64,000 bases of DNA, taken from contig NW_027506918.1 in assembly GCF_052324685.1 (NCBI RefSeq), positions 527,501 through 591,500 of the forward strand, in the 5' to 3' direction. The stretch comes from Brachyhypopomus gauderio (lineage: Eukaryota > Chordata > Actinopteri > Gymnotiformes > Hypopomidae). Made by a program: the position numbers and the translations under genes. Below the pieces are notes generated by a model. The model was not told where the DNA came from. It did no database searches and saw nothing but the letters and a program-made list of their open reading frames with translations. Shown in pieces: positions 30,270-41,000 of this stretch (the stretch's first letter is position 1; every line of letters starts with the position of its first letter).

Positions 30270-31705
30270 AATACTGGTTCTCAACCAAAGACATCGTTAA
30301 AGAAGATGCCGTAATCAACATGAACAGGCAGCTCGTCTTAACTCAGTTCGGCGTCTAAGTGTGGGTCAACTTGACCTTCGTGATGATGAACTGTGTGACA
30401 GATACCGCCTGCCTAGGGAGGAGATCATGGCTCTCCTTGGTCTCATACAGGAGGAGTTAACAAGAGGCACCAGAAGAAATGTTGCCTCAGTTCCACCATT
30501 CAGCTACTGACAGCACTTTGTTTTTATACCAGTGGTGGATGGCAGCACTCTTGGTGATGTCTACAGTCTAAGCAAAGCTGCTGTGTGTAAATGTGTGTGT
30601 GCTGTGACTAAAGCTCTTCTGTGACCTGCACCAACATACATCACATTTCCACAAACAAGGGACAAGGGATTTCCACAAACAACACTCATCCCCACACACA
30701 CCCATCCCCACACACACTCATCCCCACACACACTCATCCCCACACACACTCATCCCCACACACACACTCATCCCCACACACACACTCATCCCCACACACA
30801 CACCCATCCCCACACACACTCATCCCCACACACACCCATCCCCACACACACACCCATCCCCACACACACCTATCCCCACACACACACCCATCCCCACACA
30901 CACACCCATCCCCACACACACACCCATCCCCACACACACCTATCCCCAGACACACACTCATCCCCACACACACACCTATCCCCACACACACACTCATCCC
31001 CACACACACACCCATCCCCACACACACACCCATCCCCACACACACCTATCCCCACACACACCCATCCCCACACACACTCATCCCCACACACACACCCATC
31101 CCCACACACACTCATCCCCACACACACACTCATCCCCACACACACACCCATCCCCACACACACACTCATCCACACACACACACTCATCCCCCCACACACT
31201 CATCCCCACACACACTCCCAGCCTCTTGAGCCCTAACTACTGGTGGTGGTGATGGGTGTCAAGTGGCCTGGAAGTACTCATGACTCTTTAATTTGGACAA
31301 ATTCAGGAGTGTGTCAGATGGCAACTGAGGGTGCATTTGCTGGTGGACACGTCCTGGGTGACAGTGGTTATCCACTCTGGACCTATTTACTTACTCCTGT
31401 CTTGAACCTCCAGACAGAGGCTGAAGAGAACTACAACATGGCACACCGGAGAACACGCAGTGTTGTGGAGCGAGCGTTGGGCATTTGGAAAATGAGTTTT
31501 CGGTTCCTTCAAAAGTCATCAGGGGGGCTTCTGTATTCACCAGCACAAAGCTGTGTCATAATAGTGTATGTGCTATGATTTATAACATTACAGTGCAGGC
31601 TGGCATACACGTTCCTGGTGAGGACATTGAGGAAGATGATGAGAGAGGAGAAGTTCACATTCCTGCAATCTTACCAGGAATGGGGAGAGAAGGACATTAT
31701 TAGGC
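30270..31705 (+). pseudogene. Harbinger transposase, core replaced by a minisatellite
   Basis: The N-terminal part (30370-30600) reads LRDDELCDRYRLPREEIMAL, with an in-frame stop near 30508. The C-terminal part (31243-31578) reads VKWPGSTHDSLIW, LGDSGYPLWTYLLTP and TRSVVERALGIWK, giving the second Asp and the Glu of the DDE triad, and then shifts frame near 31570 into CAMIYNITVQAG. Between them, from 30681 to 31217, only the ACACACTCATCCCC minisatellite is present, so the segment with the first catalytic Asp is gone. Inactive. Confidence 0.8.
30681..31217. repeat. 16-18-bp minisatellite (CACACACACTCATCCC)
   Basis: About 32 units, alternating CTCATCCC, CCCATCCC and CCTATCCC. It lies inside the Harbinger transposase region. 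Frames across it on either strand are repeat artefacts. Confidence 0.95.
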
Positions 31706-32103
31706 TGGCTTGGAAACACGAATGCAAATGATTAGGGCTGTTTTACTGAAAATAAAATACGGGATACAGTTTTTACGTGTAACCCATGTTTGTGTGTGTT
31801 GTTTCTTAGGGAATTAACAGACACTAATGAATTAATTGGGTACAAGTTATGCTTTTCAATGTGTTTTATTTGACTTCACTAATTAAATGCAACAATAATT
31901 AGAGGGAGGAATAAGGAAGGAGGAATTCAATAAAATATTTGAAAATCCTTGTCCGTGCACCTTCTATACACTGTGTGAGTAGAACTGGAGTCTGGAAGAA
32001 AAATATTAATGTTAATGAAGCTGCCACAAAACTGTAAAGAATTTGAAAAATTAGATATAAAAAATGAATGAGTTTGATTAACTTTTTCTTTATACATCAG
32101 AGA
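31706..32103. other. Harbinger inter-ORF region
   Basis: AT-rich sequence between the two convergent coding remnants, with AATAAA-like sites near 31750; no gene. Confidence 0.4.
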
Positions 32104-32870
32104 TCAGTAACTTCCATTTACATTCACTATGGTTAAATGGCAAAGTATGTTACCTTGTTCAGTGGGCAATATGATTGGCACAGAAATTGAGGGTCTGGAT
32201 AACTGAAACTCGGCCATTGAGAGTTGTTTGGACATTATCTCAAGTTTGGCCCTCTTCAGTTCCACCAGTTCCATATGGTGCCTCTCCCTCTGTTGCACCT
32301 GTTCCTGTTTCAGCTGCAGACGCTCTTGTTCTATCTGCAGCCTTTGGCTTTCAATAGAAATTATCTCCTCACTGCATCTACATTCATTATCAGGAGCAGG
32401 TGAAGATCTTTCAGTACGTGGAGCAGAGGAAGGACCAGGAGATGAGACAGGACTGTTGGAGGGAGAAGAAGGTTACACAGGGGATGGAGGTGGAGGTGGG
32501 GTAGGTTACACAGGGGATGTAGGTGGAGGTGGGCTAGGTTGCACAGGGGATGCAGGTGGAGGTGGGGTAGGTTACACAGGGGATACAGGTGGAGGTGGGG
32601 TAGGTTAAACAGGGGATACAGGTGGAGGTGGGGTAGGTTACACAGGGGGTGCAGGTGGAGGTGGGGTAGGTGACACAGGGGATGGAGGTGGAGGTGGGGT
32701 AGGTTGCACAGGGGATGCCGGTGGAGGTGGGGTAGGTTGCACAGTGGATGCAGGTGGAGGTGGGGTAGTCGGGGACTCATTCAAGGCTACATCTATCCCC
32801 TCAGTGATGCCTTGGGTTGCAGTTGGGTTCAGTGTCCCCAGGGCCCCAGTGTCCCCCCAGTACACTGTAT
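32104..32870 (-). pseudogene. Harbinger Myb-like accessory protein, C-terminal part
   Basis: Read on the minus strand it goes from YWGDTGALGTLNP through a proline-rich repeat (PTPPPPASPVQ units, 32768-32470) into a coiled coil (QQRERHHMELVELKRAKLEI) and ends near 32104. Harbinger elements encode such a Myb/SANT-type DNA-binding partner of the transposase. The Myb/SANT domain expected at the N terminus is missing at the right edge. Several repeat units carry TAA instead of CAA, so the frame is closed repeatedly. Confidence 0.65.
32470..32768. repeat. 33-bp coding-type minisatellite, ~9 units
   Basis: The unit encodes PTPPPPASPVQ on the minus strand. It belongs to the proline-rich part of the Myb-like protein. 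About half of the units have a stop codon in place of the Gln codon. Confidence 0.9.
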
Positions 32871-32988
32871 AAAATTACACATCTCAACTCCATAAGGGAG
32901 ATTATTAATAAGAATAAAGTATCAATAAACATTTCATCAACTGCAGATGGAGAAGAGCAGAGAGTCCAGCAGGAGGATTTAACAGCAG

Positions 32989-33275
32989 AGGAGGAGATCA
33001 GGAAAACACTTACAGATCAAACACTTAATCAGGGACAATACAGCAGAGGAGGAGATCAGGAAAACACTTACAGATCAAACACTTAATCAGGGACAATACA
33101 GCAGAGGAGGAGATCAGGAAAACACTTACAGATCAAACACTTAATCAGAGACAATACAGCAGAGGAGGAGATCAGGAAAACACTTACAGATCAAACACTT
33201 AATCAGGGACAATACAGCAGAGGAGGTGATCAGGAAAACACTTACAGATCAAACACTTATTCAGGGACAATACAG
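32989..33275. repeat. 58-bp tandem repeat, 5 units, downstream of TRIM-4
   Basis: Five units of ACAATACAGCAGAGGAGG-type repeat, nearly identical to each other, so recently amplified. Two units lie at the equivalent place after TRIM-2. Confidence 0.95.
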
Positions 33276-33316
33276 CAGAATGATCATCACTCATACATTT
33301 GGTCTGGTGAACATTA

Positions 33317-33322
33317 TTTATT
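33317..33322 (-). promoter_or_regulatory. Ancestral poly(A) signal of TRIM-4
   Basis: AATAAA in the context conserved with TRIM-2 and TRIM-3, but here 1.49 kb from the stop because two insertions intervene. Confidence 0.4.
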
Positions 33323-33471
33323 ATAGTATCATTATGGTAAGAGATTCCAGTCAGGACATCAGATCCATATTTCTCACATGTAATACATTCACATTCAGTG
33401 GACTCAATCTTTCTGATTCAGGTTATAAACATGTATTGACAAAGAGAATTAAAAAAATAATATGTTCTAAG

Positions 33472-33618
33472 CATCGGCGCAGATGGAAATTCTGAAGTGA
33501 GGGGGACCAAGCTGTACAATATATGCGTTTATGCTTGTAGATGCTAGATTTCGGATGGGGTCAATATAAATCTGGAGGGGACATGTCCCCCCCGTCCCCA
33601 GTGCCATCTGCGCCCCTG
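33472..33618. mobile_element. 147-bp hAT-type MITE
   Basis: Ends CATCGGCGCAGATGG and CCATCTGCGCCCCTG are inverted repeats with two mismatches. An 8-bp target duplication GTTCTAAG flanks it (33464-33471 and 33619-33626). The paralogous TRIM-3 site is uninterrupted. Confidence 0.85.
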
Positions 33619-33653
33619 GTTCTAAGTCAATAGTCAGCAATCAAGGTCATTGT

Positions 33654-34765
33654 CACGTTGAGGAGGCGGGCTCATCCCCCATAGATTAATTTTTTTAACT
33701 AGATTAATCTCACTGAAATCTTGAAATAAATCTAGATTAAAATGGCTCATTCAGAATATGCGTGCTACCCAAGTAATGACTAAAAGTCAGATTTTGAGAT
33801 AGGGTTTCTTAACACAGAGGGTGCATTAGACCAGGGGTTCATCTCCTGTTTCCAAAATGCATCAATGACTGCTTGAGAAAGCTGTTCTACTTTGATACTT
33901 GAAGAAAAAAAACATGCTCAATAAAATGTAGGCTACTCGTGTTCAACGGTTTATTCAGTTAAACATGAAAATAGTACTGTATGCCTACATACTTTAAGAG
34001 GGCATATTCAGTCAAACATGAAATTGTAAGCCTACATACTGTACATTAAAAGGGGTTGATAACATGTTTATTCAGCTAAACATGATATTTGAAATGTAAG
34101 CCAACATTTAGTACATTTAACCTGTTTTCGGCGGCGGCGACCCTGGGCTGCATCAGTGCTTGACCAGAGCCGTCGCCACGGGGGGGGGGGGGGGGGGGGG
34201 GGGGTAAAGGGGGCGTTGCGAGGTGTCCCGCCCCCTCAACATAAATAATAAGACCCATTTATTTTACTACAATCGCTGCATGGCGCCCGCTCGACAATCG
34301 TCACACGCCGCCACCCAAGCGCTCAACAACTTACAGCAGCATTAGCAAACGGGTGCTTTGCGTTTAAATGCTACTTCAGACTGGTAGAACTCCTACAATA
34401 AAATAATTCCATGTTGTATAAGGTGCAAACAACTTTAGTCTTGTCAATGTCTCCATTAGGAAGCTTCTTAAAAATGAATTTTCCATGAAGCAAACCTGGC
34501 GGCTTAGTGGCTGCATCCATGTAAGCACTCGTGCGATTTGTAATTCACAGGTTTGAAAACTCGTTCTCGCCCCCTACTGTACACTTTGGTTAGGAATACA
34601 GCCGAGCTAAACTATCAAGGTCATCAGTTTGTTTACCTATTTTGACCCAGTTCCCAACCCAACTTTAAGAATAGATTAACGGCGATATTTTTTATATCGC
34701 CCGATAAGAGTATCACATTATCGAATGCCGTTAACGCAGATAACGGCCCACCACCAATATATATA
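33654..34765. mobile_element. Insertion with hAT-like right end and poly-G tract
   Basis: Absent from the corresponding 3' flanks of TRIM-2 and TRIM-3. The right part (ATAACGGCCCACCACC) resembles ends of fish hAT elements. A G run of about 24 lies near 34180. No transposase is seen and the left end could not be matched. Confidence 0.45.
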
Positions 34766-34808
34766 TATAGTTCATTATTACATGTATGCAGATTAATTCA
34801 AGGCAACA

Positions 34809-37642
34809 TTAACTTTGCTGTTCCACTGTTACTGATATCTTTGCTGGTAAGATCCTCATAGGAAATGAACTGTAATTATAGAATAATGGGAAAACAGTGT
34901 CAGTAAAAGTGTGTGTTAAAGTGTGAAGGTGTGAACTGGTTAGAAGATCAGTGAATGTCACTTTCCCCCTGTCCCAGTCCAGCTGAACTCTGACCCTCTG
35001 CACTTTCTCTCTAGGTGTGAAGTAGTGATGTTTCTGTCCTGGGCAGCGTGTCCAGTATTTACCAGTGTTTTTATAGTAGCCCAGACTCCACATTGACTCC
35101 CAGACCTTCCCTCCCTTTCTACATTCAGACTCTCTAATTACACCCAGTACCCAGTCATCACTGTCTCCAACATCAACATCCCAGAAGTGTGTCCCTGAGT
35201 TAAAGCCCTCAGAGCCCAGGACACACACACACGCATCAAATCTCTCTGTATTATCAGGAAGCAGTGATTTCTGTGGTCTGAGTTCTACAGTAGTGAGATC
35301 ATCAGACAGGTGGAGTTTTGGATGTGCAGTGTTGGGGTCCAGAGTAACAGGGTCTGAGGAGAGAGAACAGAATGAATCATCATGTTCTTCATGTGTTTAT
35401 GTGATGAGGTCACATCTACAGACTGCAGGCCCTTTACTCTGAGTGAAATGCTGCAGTAGGTTGATAAGAGGGAAGTCATGGTGATGTTGTGTGTTCACCA
35501 CACACCCCTGCAGTACTTGTGTGCTTGTTTTGACGCTTGAAATTGTGTCTGTTTTATTCATTAATATATTTCTACATATCTTGGATTCATTATGTGAGTA
35601 TCACATGTTACACTGAGTGTCACACTGTATGTGTGTATTATTAGTGTCTGTGTACTGAAGTGTGTGTGTGTCCTCATTATTGGGTGGATAATGTTACAGT
35701 TCCCCCACTAAAGGGCGCTACTCCCAGAGAGACTAACACCAGTGGACAGTCCCCAGACTGAAGGACGGGACCAGAGGACGAGGACCACAGTGTCCAGAAC
35801 CCCCAGGAGCAAATCCTCCAGGGAGGAGTCCACCGACGTGCCACAACTACAACACCCTCCCCAGGACAACAGGGGGCGACACACACAACACAGACACAGT
35901 GACACAGAAAGACAGACACAGTGATGTGGAGACAACAACACCAGGGAAAACTCAGGTACTGACACAAACATGATGTCAGAGACACAGACAGGGACATGGA
36001 CAGACACTAAGATGGTGACGGATACACACCGACAGGGACATGGACAGACACTAAGATGGCGACAGGGACACACACCGACAGGGACAGACAAACAGACAAG
36101 GGAGGGTCCTGGCTGACATGCAGGGAACCTGCTGGTCCCTGGAGGGGCGCCGACCCACAGAGGCTGGAGCAGGGGTGTCTGCTTGGGCTCAGCTGGACTC
36201 TGGGCTGTGGGGAGGTGGAGATGTGTCTGGGTGTTTGGAGCGGTGTGTCCTGTTCCTGGAACAGTGTGGGTGTAGAACCTTCTCCACCTCCATCTGTCAG
36301 CACTGCTAGGATCTCCACCTTCACAACCACACTCCTCTAAACACTACGACTCCTCTTAATAGGATGGAGGATTGATGGAGGATTGTGGGGAGCCCCTTAG
36401 CCTGGAGTCTTAAGGACCCACGTCTCACTTCATACAGCCCTATAGGGTCAGACTCAGAGTGATGGGGAGTGGGTGGTGTGTAGAGGTGGAGAGTGGGTTA
36501 TGTGTAGAGGTGGAGTGTGGGTGGTGTGTAGAGGTGGAGAATGGGTGATGTAGAGGTGGAGAGTGGGTGGTGTGTAGAGGTGGAGAGTGGGTGGTGTGTA
36601 GAGGTGGAGAGTGGGTGGTGTAGAGGTGGAGAGTGGGTGGTGTGTAGAGGTGGAGAGTGGGTGGTGTGTAGAGGTGGAGAGAGTGGGTGGTGTGTAGAGG
36701 TGGAGAGTGGGTGGTGTGTAGAGGTGGAGAGTGGGTGGTGTAGAGGTGGAGAGTGGGTGGTGTGTAGAGGTGGAGAGTGGGTTATGTGTAGAGGTGGAGT
36801 GTGGGTGGTGTGTAGAGGTGGAGAGTGGGTGGTGGAGAGTGGGTGGTGTAGATCTCCTCATGGACTGACTGTCTCTCCTCAGACCAGCAGTCAACTGGTC
36901 GTCCCCCTCACTGTTTATACTAATACAGCCTTTAATACTGGAATAGTTCATGTACCAAACACACAATGTTAATGTTTCTCTCTCTATAGAGTTCTAATTG
37001 TGAGGAGAACAGAATTACTCTAAATAATCAAAGAACACCAAAACTCACAGTACTGGAGAATCTTCTGCATTCTCTCCCAGACTCTGAACTTCAGGTTGGA
37101 AAGATGTTTTGCTACATTGATCAGAGCTCCTGACACCTTCTCATGTTGTTTTGGGGTGTGATGAACTCTGGAAGTGTATAAAGCTGTATTATCATAATAT
37201 TTTAGCATATATCATATTCTAATTATTTAACATTTAAATTAACACATGAAAAAAATTTCACATGAAATATACAAAGCTGTATTATTATCTTTCATTAAAC
37301 ATATCAGTGTATCTAACCACGTTTTGCACATAATCAGTATCAAAAATGTATTTATATTTTCTTAAATACCGTCTTCATATATCATGTTTCTGAAATAACA
37401 GAGACCACATACTGAAGATTTGAATGTATGAGAACAATTTCACAATTTGGTGTGTGATGAACTCTGGAAATGTATAAAGCTATTATTTTTATTTCTTTGC
37501 CTTTATTTAACCAGGTTAGTCCCTTGAGATACAAGATCTCTTTTACAAGGGAGACCTGGCCATGACAGAACGAGCAGCAGCACAAATTACAACATTGCAA
37601 AGTACATTCCAGAATTTCAAACAATCTTACTTAAAATCAATT

Positions 37643-37711
<69 letters not shown>

Positions 37712-38003
37712 TATGACCAATGTTGGTCGTTGTTCGTGTCTGACGCTCCAGGTCCAGAAGTGTCTCTCCTCCCACCATGTCACTCTCTCTTCCTGGTTGA
37801 TGCGGATTGGCTGTTTTCTGCCCAAGACCCACAGTTCCGCCTTTCAAAGACCCACAAAGCAGCGAGACGAGGAGAATCTTTCTCCATTTTGGTGTCTGGT
37901 GTAGTTACGTGTGTAGTTGCGTGTGTAGTTGCTAATATCTGTGATCTGACCTCCCGGTTTGTTTGAGCAATGTTGTATCCCAATCTCGAGTCGCTGATGT
38001 ATA

Positions 38004-38074
<71 letters not shown>

Positions 38075-41000
38075 GGGTGGGACGCAATAAAAAAAATTTA
38101 ATCGAATTAATTAGAAGCCTTGCAATTAATTAATCGAAATTAGTCGCATTTTAATCGTATTTAACATAAGAAATATTAATTTAAGTTTGAATGATGAATG
38201 AATCAATGAACATAATCATAAACATCAACATCTTGTTTATTTTTCCACCAGTCTACTACACAGACCAATAGATGAGTGCAGAAAACTGAGCAAACAGTTT
38301 TCAGAACACTGAAAATTCTCACAAAAACTGTTGTTTAATTTTGGGAGTTTTGCTCAGAATACTGGAAGAATACGAATAACTGAAGTAAATCAGAATATGT
38401 TTTTTAATACCATTTTAGATGGTAGACTTTCTTTTAATTTCCCAGGCCTCTGCCACAGGCATCTCCATAGTGCCTAGAAGTGGTCTTCTGCATGCTCAAA
38501 GCAAATGATTGCATCTTCCATTCATCATCTATAATATGAGCTGTCACACCAAGATAATTCTTGTTGCTAACAGAGGTCCAGTGATCCCGAGTCAGAGCCA
38601 CATTTGTGGCGCTCTTCACAATAACCTGTTTTACTTCCCTTTCCTCATCATACAGCTGCTGGATTGCAGTTCGTAACCTGCATCAGCTGCCGCAATTTGC
38701 AGCACTTCTTGTAAAGCCTGCATTATACTTTCGCGAGTGACCGTAGCGAGCGACTCCACCCACCTCGCGCGAACCTCCACGAACGGCGGAGGCGTTTAAA
38801 CTTGCCGCGTCTTACTTAAGCCTTCGACCACAGAGAGCGGTCTACAGTCCACAGCAATCCATCTCGCCAGTGAATTGGTCAATTTGTCTGATGTGGACTT
38901 TGACATTTTGTTTCTTAATTTGAACCCCGACATGTGGTCGAGTGTTGACTGACGACACTGTTTGTTCGCACTAGGAATACATTTAGCAGCTAAGTTATCA
39001 TTACTGACCTGCGCGTTAGCCCCAGAGACCGTATATATAATGGACGGTACGTCACCGTTGACTCCCGTTTGAATTTTTGAAGCCACCAAGATGGCGTCCT
39101 GGACGCTGCCATCTTGGATGCGGTTGCGCAGTAGATGAAAATTGGAGCCAGAGCATGCGCATTAGAACCGGTAGGCAGGACAGTATCTCCGCCAGAGACC
39201 GTATCTCCGCCCCAACTCTGATCACATTCTTTGAGATACGCCCACCAGTATAGACACTTTTGACGTTTTACAAAATAAACAAAGGTAAAAGGTTTTAGTA
39301 CTGCTGTCGAGAGTTTTGATAGAGTTTTGCTGTTGAGCGCGTTCACATTTGAGCGTCTGGTATTAAATGTCAACCAACGCAGCTATTAATTGTCAATCAC
39401 CTTAACTCCACACCCCTTTAAATAACACTTAATAACTTCTATAAAATCGTAGATTATCGTAGAGAAAAACACTGGGAGAGACACTAACGCAATGGGGTGT
39501 TATAGAATTGACAAAATATAATTGCTCAAAAAACTTATTTTACGTGTAATAAAAATTCAAAGTTTCTCGTCCGGCCCGTTCACTTACATGGGAATGGGTG
39601 GGGTTAAAAGTTGTTTAAATGGGCGGGGTTAAAAGTTGTAAAAGTCAGCTGCCACTAGAGGGCAGCTGACACACGGAGGCTTCACTTTTCACTCGTGTCG
39701 TCCAGTCCACTTATATATACGGTCTCTGGTTAGCCCCAACATGTTTTGCGTTGAGGTGGTAACGAAGGTGCTCCTGTGATAAGTGAACTCCTTCCTACAT
39801 AAAGTGCAAATAACACTATTTGTGTTTGTACTTCCATCTGGAAGTTTCTTATATTTAAATTTCCCATCCACCAGCGTAGCCTCTTCAGTCATCTCCATAA
39901 TGCTCATCTTATTGTGCGTCCATATAATCTGAGAAATATTCCACGGTGCAAAAGTGTCTCATGCGTTAAATGCGTTAAAATGCGTACATTTTTTTAGTTC
40001 GTTGTTTTCCATGTAATTAATTAATCGAAATTAACGCGTTAAAGTCCCACCACTAATATAGTGTGTATATATGTATAAATATTTGTGTAAATAGTTTAAG
40101 CCTGTTAATACGGCCCAAACGGGAAGAAAGGACTACAACACTTTTTGTTTATCCCGTTCTCTTTGTTTTGTTATAGGAAGTTAGGGTAGGATATTGTATT
40201 TTGTTTACTTTTGTTGAACAGGCTTTGGGTAAGGTAGTCGATATTGTTTTGGTTATAGATGTATAGTTTATTATTTTGAGCATCGGGTCGTGTCCTGAAG
40301 CTACATCCCTGGGCAATTGTAAATAAAACACAAATCTTTTCACTATCCCCATCACAGTCTCTCCATATCCTTTCTCTGTTAGGGCTACTGCCTAGAGTAG
40401 TCATAACACACACACACACACACAGATGATCTGGACCCGACTACTCTTATCGGGGTCTTAAATCTACTCAAAGAAACAATGTCCTTGATTTTTATATCCA
40501 TCTGTAACAGGTTCCATGTGTATGGAACAGCAAAGCTAAAGGCAGTCTATCCCAGCTCTAGGTACAACAAGTTGCAAAAACTCACTCGAGCGAAGACTGA
40601 GCAAACCCTGCCTTTCCATTCAAAAGACAGGATAAATAATAAGGTAGATTATCAATTAGCACTTTATAAATAAAAATATACCAATGTAGAAAGCGTTGTA
40701 CCTGCAACAAAGTCCAATTCACTTTTGTATACAACAAACAATGATGGTTAAGTGGTCAGCAGTTTGTTATAAAATGCAAAGCACTGTGATACACACTGTC
40801 CAGTATGCTCAAACAGCGCACAGGAGCATGCATATTCAATGTATCTCCATAATCTATTATAGGCATAAACGTTGATTCAACTAACCTCTTTTTTTACAGT
40901 AAAAGAAAAACAAGATTTATTTCTGTAATAAAAATCTAATCTCAGCTTTTAAATTAAATTAAATGCTGGATATGAGGTTTAAAAGATAACTTCTCATCAA

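Larger units (their letters stand above)
29618..32880 (+). mobile_element. PIF/Harbinger transposon remnant
   Basis: The left end (GGGTGAGTTTCCCGTAACG, followed by a related GGTTTCCCAAATGCC copy) is like fish Harbinger termini. Inside are two convergent coding remnants: a plus-strand transposase (30270-31705) and a minus-strand Myb-like accessory protein C terminus (32104-32870). The convergent pair is the standard Harbinger organisation. No matching right terminus was found; TRIM-linked sequence follows at 32885, so the right side is truncated. Confidence 0.65.
38072..40055 (-). mobile_element. hAT (ZBED-type) transposon remnant
   Basis: Inverted ends TAGGGGTGGGAC and GTCCCACCACTA with one mismatch in 12. 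On the minus strand the transposase N terminus is present, with a nested MITE inside it. Most of the catalytic domain is deleted. The target duplication cannot be read because the left flank is a TA repeat. Confidence 0.75.

Noticed and set aside
30621-31229. 202-codon frame of HTHPHTHSSP repeats, and Cys/Gly-rich frames on the opposite strand
   Set aside because: Translation of the CA-rich minisatellite inside the Harbinger remnant; no composition or motif beyond the repeat.
30681-33275. Regular repeats considered as a CRISPR array
   Set aside because: Units are directly adjacent without unique spacers, and the context is eukaryotic.
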